Positions 7,113-14,534 of a stretch of 18,240 nucleotides of DNA are shown piece by piece. A program made the position numbers and the translations under genes. A model generated the notes under the pieces. It saw only the letters and a list, made by a program, of their open reading frames with translations. It made no database searches and had not been told where the DNA came from. Position 1 is the first letter of the stretch. The number at the start of each line of letters is the position of its first letter. Source of the stretch: Opitutaceae bacterium. Its GTDB lineage: Bacteria > Verrucomicrobiota > Verrucomicrobiia > Opitutales > Opitutaceae. Where the stretch lies: positions 1 through 18,240 of the forward strand of contig RGAX01000035.1 of NCBI GenBank assembly GCA_009919985.1. The letters are read 5' to 3'.

Positions 7113-8000
7113 TCACCCGTGAACGATTTCCGTACCGATGCCCTTATCGGTGAAGATTTCCAATAGCAAGGAGTGCGGCAGTCGGCCGTCGATGAAGTGT
7201 ACCCGTTGGACGCCTTCTTCGAGAGCACGCACGGCGCTACCAACTTTTGGGCGCATGCCTTTATCGATAATGCCCTTGGCCTTCAGGCCCTCGACCTGAC
7301 TGATCTTGAGCGTCGAAATCAGCGTCGAGGCATCAGGTGGTGCGGACAACAAACCGGGGACATCGCTCATGTAAACCAAACGGCGCGCGCGCAACGCGCT
7401 CGCAACGCGACCCGCAACGAGATCAGCGTTCACGTTGTAAGGCTTGCCATCGTAGCCCTCGGCGACCGGCGAAATCACCGGAATGAAACCTTCGGCGATT
7501 TCTTTTTTAATGAGCTTCACTTTTACTTCGGTGACTTCTCCGACGTAGCCGAGATCCACGGTGTTGCCGTCGTCGTCTTGGGTAAGTTTTTGGCAGACGA
7601 GCACGCTATCGCCGGCGAGGCCCTTGGGTTTACCGTTCGCAGTGATGATGGCGTTGCAGACATCTTTATTCACGATCTCGTCGAGCGTGCGCTTAACGAT
7701 GGCTACCGCGGCTTCGTCGGTCACGCGGAGGCCATTGATGAAACTGGCTTTAAGGCCGGAAGATTCCATGGCCTTGGTGATGGCCTTACCGCCACCATGG
7801 ACGACCACGACGTTGATGCCGACGGCTGCGAGGAACGCGATGTCGAAGGCCACGCGCGTGCGGGCGACCGGGTCGGGATCATCCATAAAACTCCCGCCAT
7901 ACTTCACCACAAACGTGGATCCGCGAAAATCTTGGATGTAAGGCAGAGCTTCCAGGAGCACCTTCGCCTTGGCGGTGAGTTCAGCAACATTCACATTCAT
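7113..8000 (-). CDS. argB: Acetylglutamate kinase
   Basis: ArgB phosphorylates N-acetylglutamate, the second and usually controlled step of arginine synthesis. The 295-residue product shows the nucleotide loop VKYGGS at 32-37, VVVHGGGKAI at about 65-74, the GLRVTDEAAV substrate segment near 90, YNVNADLVAGRVA in the middle of the C-half and the KGIIDKGMRPKV motif. An N-terminal helix (AKAKVLLEALPYIQDF, about 10-25) precedes the core; in this family such an extra helix goes with feedback inhibition by arginine, which is therefore likely here. The gene is first in the minus-strand argB-argF-argG unit. Its ATG is not preceded by a Shine-Dalgarno site. A small hairpin (8016-8030) lies 15 bases upstream. 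Confidence 0.97.
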   Translation of the reverse strand: MNVNVAELTAKAKVLLEALPYIQDFRGSTFVVKYGGSFMDDPDPVARTRVAFDIAFLAAVGINVVVVHGGGKAITKAMESSGLKASFINGLRVTDEAAVAIVKRTLDEIVNKDVCNAIITANGKPKGLAGDSVLVCQKLTQDDDGNTVDLGYVGEVTEVKVKLIKKEIAEGFIPVISPVAEGYDGKPYNVNADLVAGRVASALRARRLVYMSDVPGLLSAPPDASTLISTLKISQVEGLKAKGIIDKGMRPKVGSAVRALEEGVQRVHFIDGRLPHSLLLEIFTDKGIGTEIVHG

Positions 8001-8177
8001 GGCAGATTAAAGACCGCGGCCAACAGCCGCAGGGAGCGAGAGAAAACTAGGAACAGCGTGCACGTTTTAGAATCGAGGGAAAATTACTAGCGCACTCCGG
8101 CGGCGCTTTTCCATCACATTCGCAGGGCTCGGAAATAAATTATTCGGTCAACGCCGCGAAAAATTCGGCTTCACTCC
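8001..8177. promoter_or_regulatory. Divergent intergenic region between argB and argJ
   Basis: The region must carry the start signals for argB (minus) and argJ (plus), which diverge. I find no convincing -35/-10 pair in either direction. A perfect 5-bp hairpin, GCGGC-CAACA-GCCGC, spans 8016-8030 in what would be the argB leader. The stretch 8131-8145 is locally AT-rich, around GAAATAAATTATTC. No clear arginine-repressor box was recognised. Confidence 0.4.
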
Positions 8178-9521
8178 GTGCCCACACCGGCCCACTTCTC
8201 CCCAGTGGCCAGTACCGCTCTTACTTTCTCCAACCGTGCAACTCATCGTGCTTGGCTCGTCAGCCAAGCCCAACTTCCGCTCGGTTTTCGAGTGGGCACC
8301 TCGCGTTTCGAGTTCATGCCGCGCGAGGCACCGAAGCCTGCGAAGATGACGCTCACGTTGATCGCACTTGATCAACCCACGCCGGATTTCGCCGCGATGT
8401 TCACCCGTAACGCGCTGCCCGGCGCGCCCATCATCGTCGGACGGCAACGCCTCCACGAGCCCACACTCGGCGCCGTGATCGTGAATAACAAGGTCTCTAA
8501 CGTCTGCGCGCCCGGCGGCGTAGAAGCATCGGAAAAAATCTGCACTCATCTGGCTAACTTACTTAACCTCAAGCCAGGACAAATTCTGCCGAGTTCGACC
8601 GGTGTAATCGGCTGGGGCCTGCCCGTTGAGGCCATCATGGCCGCGTTGCCTCAAACTTCCGCGAGCCTAACCGGCGAATCCATTTTGCCGGCGGCAGAGG
8701 GTATCGTCACGACCGACCTTTATCCAAAAATCCGTCGAGCCCACGTCGGCGCGGGCAGTATCGTCGGAATCGCCAAAGGCGCGGGCATGATCGAACCCAA
8801 CATGGCCACGATGCTAGTATACGTGCTAACCGATTTGAAAGTGCCACGCGCAGCCCTGCGCGCCGCCCTCCAGCGCGCCGTCGAGACGAGTTTTAACACG
8901 ATCAGCGTGGATAGCGACACGAGCACTTCGGACACCGTTGCGCTCATTTCCTCGGGGCGGGTGCCCTGCCCCGATGTCGCTGCCTTCGAAGCCGCGCTTA
9001 CGCAGGTCTGCCGCGATCTCGCGGAAGATGTCGTGCGCAACGGCGAGGGCGTGCGCCACGTGATCCGAGTCGCGGTGAGCGCAGCGGCAACGACTGAGTT
9101 GGCGCGCGCGATCGGCAAGGCCATCGTCAACGCCCCGCTTTTCAAATGCGCCGTGGCGGGCAACGATCCCAACGTCGGCCGGCTCGTGCAGGCCATCGGA
9201 AAATACATCGGCGCCCACGCGCCCGAGACTGATCTGGCGCGTTTGCGGCTGCGGTTGGGCGGAATCGAAATTTTTTCGGGCGGAGTTTTTCAACTCAATC
9301 CCGAGAAAGAAACCGCCCTCGTCGCCCACCTCCGCAGCGCGGAACTGTATGCGAGTGCGCCCCCGAAAGACGGCGTTTTCTGCGCGGCGATCGATTATCC
9401 ACCGCACGAGCGCTGCGTCGAAATCGACGTCGAAATCGGCAACGGTGCCGCCGGCGCGACCGTCATCGGTGGTGATCTTACTCATGAATACGTCAGCGAA
9501 AACGCGGACTACCGGAGCTGA
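8178..9521 (+). CDS. argJ: Glutamate N-acetyltransferase / amino-acid acetyltransferase ArgJ
   Basis: ArgJ moves the acetyl group from acetylornithine to glutamate, recycling it; some members also acetylate glutamate from acetyl-CoA. The 447-residue frame holds the hallmark self-cleavage site KGAGMIEPNMATML, with the nucleophile Thr at about residue 211, so the precursor should split into alpha and beta chains. SSTGVIGWGLP (139-149) supplies the oxyanion-hole Thr-Gly, and PLFKCAVAGNDPNVGR is the typical beta-chain segment. The usual NSGNAN-C-TG motif is replaced by NNKVSNVCAPGG (about 103-114). The GTG at 8178 gives about 25 residues more than most family members; an internal GTG at 8205 is possible, and no ribosome site decides it. 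The gene runs opposite to argB and argC on either side. Confidence 0.93.
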   Translation: MPTPAHFSPVASTALTFSNRATHRAWLVSQAQLPLGFRVGTSRFEFMPREAPKPAKMTLTLIALDQPTPDFAAMFTRNALPGAPIIVGRQRLHEPTLGAVIVNNKVSNVCAPGGVEASEKICTHLANLLNLKPGQILPSSTGVIGWGLPVEAIMAALPQTSASLTGESILPAAEGIVTTDLYPKIRRAHVGAGSIVGIAKGAGMIEPNMATMLVYVLTDLKVPRAALRAALQRAVETSFNTISVDSDTSTSDTVALISSGRVPCPDVAAFEAALTQVCRDLAEDVVRNGEGVRHVIRVAVSAAATTELARAIGKAIVNAPLFKCAVAGNDPNVGRLVQAIGKYIGAHAPETDLARLRLRLGGIEIFSGGVFQLNPEKETALVAHLRSAELYASAPPKDGVFCAAIDYPPHERCVEIDVEIGNGAAGATVIGGDLTHEYVSENADYRS

Positions 9522-9603
9522 TCACAACCAACGAAACTACGCTTCAACTGCACGCGACGCCCTGGTCCTCACCGCGGCACTTTCTCATGAAGGGATTGGC
9601 TGA

Positions 9604-10629
9604 TTAAATCAGTCCAGACGTTTCAGGGAAACCGCTCCAAAGATTCATGATTTGCACGGCCTGGCCGCTCGCGCCTTTCATGAGATTATCCTCGGCGGAA
9701 GTCAGAATGAAATTACCGGTGCGCGCATCGTACACCGCGGAGATGTCGATGCGATTGGTGCCGACGACATGCGCCGTATCCGGTGTTTCGCCCGCCGCGA
9801 GCACCTGCACAAATGGAGCGGAGGCGTAAGTGTCACGCCAAGCAGCATAGAGCGCGTCGATCGTAGCATCGGCAGCGGCCGGGACCGTTATCGTTGTCGC
9901 GATACCTCGGCGCATGGGCGCGAGATGGGGATTGAACTGGATGATGGTGGCGGCGCCTGTGCGCAGCGCGAGTTGCTCCTCGATTTCGGCGAGGTGGCGA
10001 TGCTTCACCAGGCCGTAGGCCTTGGCGCTCTCGGCGCGTTCGCAATAAAGGTAGGCTTCTTCGGCTTTCTTACCCGCACCACTCACGCCGCTGAAAGCAT
10101 TGACCACGATATGCTGGCGCGAAACAAGGCCCGCTCGCAGCAGAGGCACCAGCGGCACCAAAACGCTCGTTGGATAGCAACCGGGCGCGGCGATGAGTTT
10201 CGCCTCGCTCCTCCACGCTGGCGGGGTGAGCTCGGGCAGGACAAAACGCGCCGCGGGCAACAGCTCCGGCGCGTGATGCTCGCCGTAATATTTTTGATAA
10301 GTCGCCAAATCAGCGATGCGGAAGTCAGCGCTGAGGTCGATCACGCGCTTGCCCGCGGGAACCAGCGCTTTCGCGTACGTCGCCGCGGCCCCGTGGGGCA
10401 GCGCGAGGAAAAAAAGGTCGATGGTACTGGCCGCGAGAGCTGCGGGATCGGAATCAACGAAACGCAGACCGGCATCACGGCCCCGCAGCGCCGGCATGAT
10501 CGTGGCCAAGGCCTTGCCTGCATGCGTGCGCGAAGTCACCGCCGCGAGTTCCACGTGCGGGTGATTGAGTAAGAGTTTAACTAAGACTTCGCCCGAATAA
10601 CCGGACGCGCCGACAACACCGACTTTCAT
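9604..10629 (-). CDS. argC: N-acetyl-gamma-glutamyl-phosphate reductase
   Basis: ArgC reduces acetylglutamyl phosphate, the product of ArgB, to the semialdehyde with NADPH. From the ATG at 10629 the product has 341 residues. It starts MKVGVVGASGYSGEVLVKLL, the dinucleotide-binding G-x-x-G-x-x-G fold. Next come LALPHGAA near 76, IDLSADFRIAD near 97-107 and the active-site Cys in AAPGCYPTSV (Cys at about 151). The C-terminal FNPHLAPMRRGI is also typical. An in-frame TTG at 10647 would add six residues but is less likely. The gene converges with argJ across an 82-base gap. A palindrome CTGATT-A-AATCAG (9600-9612) covers its stop codon; no T-rich terminator is visible. Confidence 0.97.
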   Translation of the reverse strand: MKVGVVGASGYSGEVLVKLLLNHPHVELAAVTSRTHAGKALATIMPALRGRDAGLRFVDSDPAALAASTIDLFFLALPHGAAATYAKALVPAGKRVIDLSADFRIADLATYQKYYGEHHAPELLPAARFVLPELTPPAWRSEAKLIAAPGCYPTSVLVPLVPLLRAGLVSRQHIVVNAFSGVSGAGKKAEEAYLYCERAESAKAYGLVKHRHLAEIEEQLALRTGAATIIQFNPHLAPMRRGIATTITVPAAADATIDALYAAWRDTYASAPFVQVLAAGETPDTAHVVGTNRIDISAVYDARTGNFILTSAEDNLMKGASGQAVQIMNLWSGFPETSGLI

Positions 10630-10701
10630 AGTAGGCGCAGCATTCAAAGTGGCGGGGAAATAATCGAGACGGAATTTCCAGCTCGTTCGATTTAGGCCAA
10701 C

Positions 10702-10730
10702 AAAAAGCCCGCGCCTTGAAAGGCGCGGGC
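10702..10730 (-). terminator. Intrinsic terminator of the TorF-family porin gene
   Basis: A perfect 10-bp GC-rich stem, GCCCGCGCCT/AGGCGCGGGC (10707-10716 with 10721-10730), closes a TGAA-type tetraloop. It is followed on the minus strand by five T residues (complement of 10702-10706). It lies 29 bases beyond the stop of the porin gene and before argC, so it insulates argC from that transcript. Confidence 0.9.
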
Positions 10731-10759
10731 CGAAGCAGCAATCACGCGGCGTGAGGTCA

Positions 10760-11551
10760 TTAGAATGCGTAGGAGTAGCTGATCGTCACGACGCCACGGC
10801 CGACGGCCGAGGTGTTGTAGGACTTAGGAGCGCTGCCGGTCTTCACATAGGCGCTGTCACCCTTGGTGTAGGCAAAACCGACCGTAACCTTGGATTCTTT
10901 AGTGAGCTGGAAGGGCGCAGCAACGCCGAGCAGCCAATAATTACCCCAGGCCTTGGTCTGCGGGACCGAGCCTTTGATGAAATCATTGGCGAGGTAGGAT
11001 CCGTAGGAGGCAGTGAAACCGAGCTCCGTGCCGAGATCCTTGAGAGGTAAGGCATAGGTCGAAGTGATTTCAAAGGTAGGACCATCAAGAACGAAGTCGT
11101 AGTAGATCTTGGGGGTGAGTTTCACACCGGAGATCGTGTAGTTCACCGCCAAGCTGGGCTCGAAGGTCATCTTGTAGAAGCCGTTAGCTTCGTTAGCCGA
11201 GGGATAGGAGTAGAAAGTGACACCGGGCACGAAGCTCAACGTATCCGAAGCGACGGAGGTATAGGAGGCGTAAAAATCGAATTCAGGATCCGATTGACCC
11301 ACGACCTTGTTCTTGATCGGAGCGTTAGCCCAGACACCAGCAGTCAGATTGCCGTAACCCAGCTCAACGGTGGGCTGGAAGGAGGCCCCGCCGAGGCGTT
11401 GCCCACGGAACATGTACTGCGACGCGAACGACGGAGTAACCGTCACTGCGACGCTAGGAGCGGCCGGCGCCGGCGCAGGAGCGGTCTGAGCGCTCAGAGA
11501 GAGCGAGCCCAAGGTGAGAGCACTGAGGAGTGCGAAGGATAGTTTATTCAT
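10760..11551 (-). CDS. TorF-family (Gcw_chp) putative outer-membrane porin
   Basis: The 263-residue product starts with a clear signal peptide (MNKLSFALLSALTLGSLSLS, cut probably after SAQ/TA near 21-24), then an Ala-Pro-rich linker. The mature start VTVTPSFASQYMFRGQRLGG is the hallmark of the Gcw_chp/TorF family, whose members begin with a SDY-FRG-type strand. The rest alternates short hydrophobic strands and polar turns, as in a small beta-barrel, and ends VVTISYSYAF with a C-terminal Phe, the usual outer-membrane insertion signal. The transported substrate is not known for the family. The gene is a single unit with its own terminator, placed between rpsI and argC. The leader reads CCACCAAACTAAAGT before the ATG, with no Shine-Dalgarno site. 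Confidence 0.88.
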   Translation of the reverse strand: MNKLSFALLSALTLGSLSLSAQTAPAPAPAAPSVAVTVTPSFASQYMFRGQRLGGASFQPTVELGYGNLTAGVWANAPIKNKVVGQSDPEFDFYASYTSVASDTLSFVPGVTFYSYPSANEANGFYKMTFEPSLAVNYTISGVKLTPKIYYDFVLDGPTFEITSTYALPLKDLGTELGFTASYGSYLANDFIKGSVPQTKAWGNYWLLGVAAPFQLTKESKVTVGFAYTKGDSAYVKTGSAPKSYNTSAVGRGVVTISYSYAF

Positions 11552-11668
11552 ACTTTAGTTTGGTGGTTATGGTGTAGCGTAACAGCCCGAAAGAACCGGG
11601 CACGGGGGTAAGTAAGCAAGCGGCTTGCCAAGTTCCCTCGTGCCGGAAAAACCGGGAAATAGGTGACG

Positions 11669-11701
11669 AAAAAGCCGACGCGCTTCACGAGCGACGTCGG
11701 C
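11669..11701 (-). terminator. Intrinsic terminator of rplM-rpsI
   Basis: The stem GCCGACGCGCT pairs with AGCG(A)CGTCGGC across a five-base loop, 11 bp with one bulged A (11674-11701). On the minus strand it leads into five T residues (complement of 11669-11673). It lies 46 bases after the rpsI stop and separates the ribosomal genes from the porin gene. Confidence 0.82.
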
Positions 11702-11747
11702 CCAAATAAGCCGTATATACCGCGAATAAAATCGCGGTAAAACCGGA

Positions 11748-12146
11748 TTAACGTTTCGAGAACTGGAAGCGCTTACGAGCGCCGGGTTGACCGGCTTTCT
11801 TACGTTCCTTGGCGCGGGGATCGCGCTTCATGTGGCCGGCCTTCTTTAGGGCGGGACGAAGTTCAGCGTTAAACTTTTGGAGCGCACGGGCGATGCCGTG
11901 GGCGACAGCACCAGCTTGGCCGGCGAGACCGCCGCCGGAAACATTGGCGCTGACGTCAAATTTGTCGCTCAAGGTGACCGTGATGAGGGGCATCGCCGCT
12001 TGTTTGGCAAAGCTCTCTGGCACAAAATAGTTCTCAAAGCTGCGGCCGTTAACGGTCAGCTTACCCTTGCCTTCCGTAATACGGATGCGGGCGGTAGAGG
12101 TCTTGCGGCGGCCGGTGGCGGTGAAAACGTTCGCGGGTGTGCTCAT
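11748..12146 (-). CDS. rpsI: 30S ribosomal protein S9
   Basis: The 132-residue product has all S9 landmarks: FTATGRRKTSTARIRI near the start, GKGKLTVNGR, then GGGLAGQAGAVAHGIARAL in the middle. It ends in the basic tail KERKKAGQPGARKRFQFSKR, whose last residues reach the P-site tRNA. It follows rplM by 8 bases on the same strand, the universal rplM-rpsI pair, and is terminated at 11669-11701. No Shine-Dalgarno site is seen before the ATG. Confidence 0.99.
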   Translation of the reverse strand: MSTPANVFTATGRRKTSTARIRITEGKGKLTVNGRSFENYFVPESFAKQAAMPLITVTLSDKFDVSANVSGGGLAGQAGAVAHGIARALQKFNAELRPALKKAGHMKRDPRAKERKKAGQPGARKRFQFSKR

Positions 12147-12154
12147 GGGCGTAA

Positions 12155-12583
12155 TCAGACGGAAATTTTAGCGGGGTTGTTCATCTCATGCGTGTGCTTC
12201 GAGCCGGCGAAAACACGGAGTTTCGTCAACATCTTGGCTGCGATGCGGTTCTTCGGGAGCATGCCCTTGACCGCGTGTTCGATGATAAACTCGGGATGAC
12301 GCTCGCGCATCAGCTTGAGGCTGCGGTAGCTTTCGCCACCAACGAAGCCGGAGAAAAACATGTACTCGTTCTGACTCTCCTTTTTGCCGGTGAGGACAAC
12401 CTTCTCGGCATTAATGACCACAACGAAATCGCCGTTGTCGACGCTCGGGGTGTAGGAGGCTTTGTGGCGGCCACGGATGATGTTGGCAGCTTTGACAGCG
12501 AGGCGACCGAGCGGCACGCCTTCGGCATCGATCAGATGCCACTTGGGCTGCACAGTCTCCTTCTTGGCGAGAAACGTTTTCAT
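12155..12583 (-). CDS. rplM: 50S ribosomal protein L13
   Basis: The 142-residue product matches L13 throughout: WHLIDAEGVPLGRLAVKAA near residues 15-33, IIRGRHKASYTPSVDNGDFV, the KGMLPKNRIAAKML segment and the terminal Lys-x-Arg-VFAGSKHTHEMNNP. L13 is an early-assembly 50S protein. It is the first gene of the rplM-rpsI unit. A perfect -35 hexamer lies close upstream, leaving little room for a leader. Confidence 0.99.
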   Translation of the reverse strand: MKTFLAKKETVQPKWHLIDAEGVPLGRLAVKAANIIRGRHKASYTPSVDNGDFVVVINAEKVVLTGKKESQNEYMFFSGFVGGESYRSLKLMRERHPEFIIEHAVKGMLPKNRIAAKMLTKLRVFAGSKHTHEMNNPAKISV

Positions 12584-12598
12584 GGGAAAAGGGGTTAA

Positions 12599-12626
12599 TA
12601 ACTAGGTTTCGCAAAGACCGTGTCAA
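12599..12626 (-). promoter_or_regulatory. Candidate promoter of rplM-rpsI
   Basis: On the minus strand a perfect TTGACA (complement of 12621-12626) is followed after 16 bases by TAGTTA (complement of 12599-12604). Transcription would start at about 12592, leaving only some 8-10 bases before the rplM ATG. The exact -35 match beside a highly expressed gene supports it, although the -10 is imperfect. Confidence 0.5.
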
Positions 12627-12732
12627 TGCCTCATTTCACGCTCTTTTCATGCCTTATTCACCTTTTCATTTAACCCGTTCTGAGACGCAGCGTGAACTTG
12701 TTTCTCGGCGCATTTCTGAGAGCGTGGCGGCC

Positions 12733-13140
12733 ATGAAACCTTCCCGCGCGCTGTTGATCGCTGGCATTTTGGGGCTGAGCGGGGTCGCGCTCGGTGCTTT
12801 CGGCGCGCATGCGTTGCGCGCGCAACTCACTGAGCTCGGCACGCGGGATCGCTGGGAAACCGCCGTGCATTATCACTTGCTGCATGCGGTGGCTATTCTC
12901 GCCGCAGCGATTTGGTTGGAGGTCAGCACGGGTGCGAGCGCGGCGGCGCGGCGAATCGGTTGGGCAGTGCGGTGGTGGTTGACCGGGGTGTTTCTTTTTT
13001 CGGGGTCGCTCTACTGTTTAGCGTTGAAGGCGCCGAGTTGGCTCGGGGCTTCAACGGCGCCGTTGGGCGGTATCTCGTTTTTGATCGGCTGGGGTTGCGT
13101 GATCGCGGCGGCACGCGGGGTCGAGTCGAAAAAAAAATGA
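12733..13140 (+). CDS. DUF423 (YgdD/TMEM256-like) small membrane protein
   Basis: The 135-residue product has four hydrophobic segments: about 6-22, 47-62, 75-94 and 104-125. It also has the DUF423 signature: GLSGVALGAFGAHAL near the start, then W-TAVHYHLLHAVAIL, FSGSLYCLAL and PLGGISFLIGW. The family is found widely in bacteria as an inner-membrane protein of unknown function. The ATG at 12733 fits the family start (MKPSRALLIAG). An earlier ATG at 12649 would add 28 polar, atypical residues. The stop overlaps the cca start as ATGA, so the two are probably translated together. Confidence 0.9.
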   Translation: MKPSRALLIAGILGLSGVALGAFGAHALRAQLTELGTRDRWETAVHYHLLHAVAILAAAIWLEVSTGASAAARRIGWAVRWWLTGVFLFSGSLYCLALKAPSWLGASTAPLGGISFLIGWGCVIAAARGVESKKK

Positions 13141-14534
13141 TGCGGTTTGCGCCACAGATTCCCGAGGAGCTCAGGGCGATGCTCGATGCGGTGCGCCACG
13201 TTGGTCGACCGCGCTTGGTTGGGGGTGGCGTGCGCGATGGGTTGCTGGGGCTCGCGCCAAAAGATTTCGACATCGAGGTTGGCCAAGTGGATTTCGAGAC
13301 GTTGCATCGCGCGCTGGCGCCTTTCGGGCCAACAGATGTGGTGGGGCGCAGTTTCGGCGTGATCAAAGTGCGCGGCAAAACCAGCGGCGCCGAATATGAT
13401 TTCAGTTTACCGCGACGGGAATCGAAGACGGGTGCGGGGCATCGGGGATTCGCAGTGGAACCGGACCCAGAATTAAGCGACGCAGATGCGGCGGCACGGA
13501 GGGATTTCACCGTCAATGCGATCGCATATGATCCGTTTACGGACACGTTAATGGATCCACACGGTGGCGCGGCGGACTTACAGGCGCGGGTGTTGCGACA
13601 CACTAGCGCTGCGTTTGGGGAGGATCCGCTGCGGGTATTGCGCGCCATGCAGTTTGCCGCGCGTTTTGACTTCACGCTCGCGCCAGAGACGGCGGCGTTG
13701 AGCCGGCAGATCGTGGACACGTTTCGGGAATTGCCAGTAGAGCGTGTCTGGGGCGAGTGGGAGAAATGGGCGAACCAAGCGGTCAGGCCGGCGCGCGGGC
13801 TCGAAGTGCTTGAGGCGACGGGGTGGCTGGTGCATTTTCCGGAAATCGCGGCGTTGCGCGGCACTCTGCAAGAGCCGGCGTGGCATCCGGAAGGAGATGT
13901 GTTTACCCACACGCAACTTTGCCTAGAAGCGCTGATGGAGAACGAGCGCGCCCGCGGGGCAGAACGAAATTCTATACTGATGTGGGCGGTTTTAGCCCAT
14001 GATTTCGGGAAGGTAAAGACCACGGTACGCGCTGAAAAAGACGGGGTGTTGCGCTGGCTGAGTCCAGGACACGCGGCGGCAGGCGGACCGCTCGCGGAGC
14101 AATTTTTACGGCGGATTGGAGCGCCCTTGCGCTTCGATGCGCCGGTACGCGCGCTAGTGGAAAATCACCACGCGCACGATCGCAACAGCGCGCCACTTTC
14201 CGACAACGCCATGCGGCGCCTCGCGCGACGCCTACAACCGGCCACCATGGATGAGCTGGCGTGCATCATGCTCGCCGATAGTCGCGGCCGTCCGCCATTA
14301 GAGTCGCCCGAGACGATCGCACGCATCACCGCGCTCACCGCGCACGCGCAGCGCCTGCAACTGGCGCAACTCGCGCCGCAACCGCTCATGCTCGGACGGC
14401 ATTTGATGGCACTCGGCCAAAAGCCCGGCCCGGAATTTAAACGCGCACTAGACGCCGCCTTCGAAGCGCAGCTCGACGGTGCGTTCGCGGATGAAACGAG
14501 CGGGGTGATCTGGCTGAGGAATTTTCTCGGCTAA
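13137..14534 (+). CDS. cca: CCA-adding tRNA nucleotidyltransferase with HD domain
   Basis: Class II nucleotidyltransferases of this type build or repair the 3' CCA end of tRNAs. From the ATG at 13137 the product has 465 residues. The head shows GGGVRDGLLG at 29-38 and the metal-binding DFDIE at 43-47, with Asp43 and Asp45. The neck has RRDFTVNAIAYD at 121-132 and GEDPLRVLRAMQFAARF at 161-177. An HD phosphohydrolase domain follows, with HTQLCLEAL at 258-266, HDFGK at 288-292, H312 and ENHHAHD at 342-348. E. coli-type Cca enzymes also carry HD activity against 2',3'-cyclic phosphates; that function here is inferred. The frame is open upstream to 12912, inside the DUF423 gene, but the ATG overlapping that stop is the natural start. 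The last 87 bases overlap the opposing MOSC gene. A polymerase acting only as poly(A) polymerase is a less likely alternative. Confidence 0.93.
   Translation: MMRFAPQIPEELRAMLDAVRHVGRPRLVGGGVRDGLLGLAPKDFDIEVGQVDFETLHRALAPFGPTDVVGRSFGVIKVRGKTSGAEYDFSLPRRESKTGAGHRGFAVEPDPELSDADAAARRDFTVNAIAYDPFTDTLMDPHGGAADLQARVLRHTSAAFGEDPLRVLRAMQFAARFDFTLAPETAALSRQIVDTFRELPVERVWGEWEKWANQAVRPARGLEVLEATGWLVHFPEIAALRGTLQEPAWHPEGDVFTHTQLCLEALMENERARGAERNSILMWAVLAHDFGKVKTTVRAEKDGVLRWLSPGHAAAGGPLAEQFLRRIGAPLRFDAPVRALVENHHAHDRNSAPLSDNAMRRLARRLQPATMDELACIMLADSRGRPPLESPETIARITALTAHAQRLQLAQLAPQPLMLGRHLMALGQKPGPEFKRALDAAFEAQLDGAFADETSGVIWLRNFLG

Noticed and set aside
7173..8090. 305-residue plus-strand open frame over argB
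   Set aside because: Antisense shadow of argB; no recognisable motif.
9600..9612. Palindrome CTGATT-A-AATCAG at the argC stop as a terminator or binding site
   Set aside because: Short, AT-rich and without a T run in either direction; could be chance, so not listed as a terminator.
9652..10572. 306-residue plus-strand open frame over argC
   Set aside because: Antisense shadow of argC, rich in Arg and Gly with no family features.
12923..14023. 366-residue minus-strand open frame over DUF423 and cca
   Set aside because: Antisense shadow, Ser/Arg/Pro-rich; cca is complete on the other strand with all motifs.
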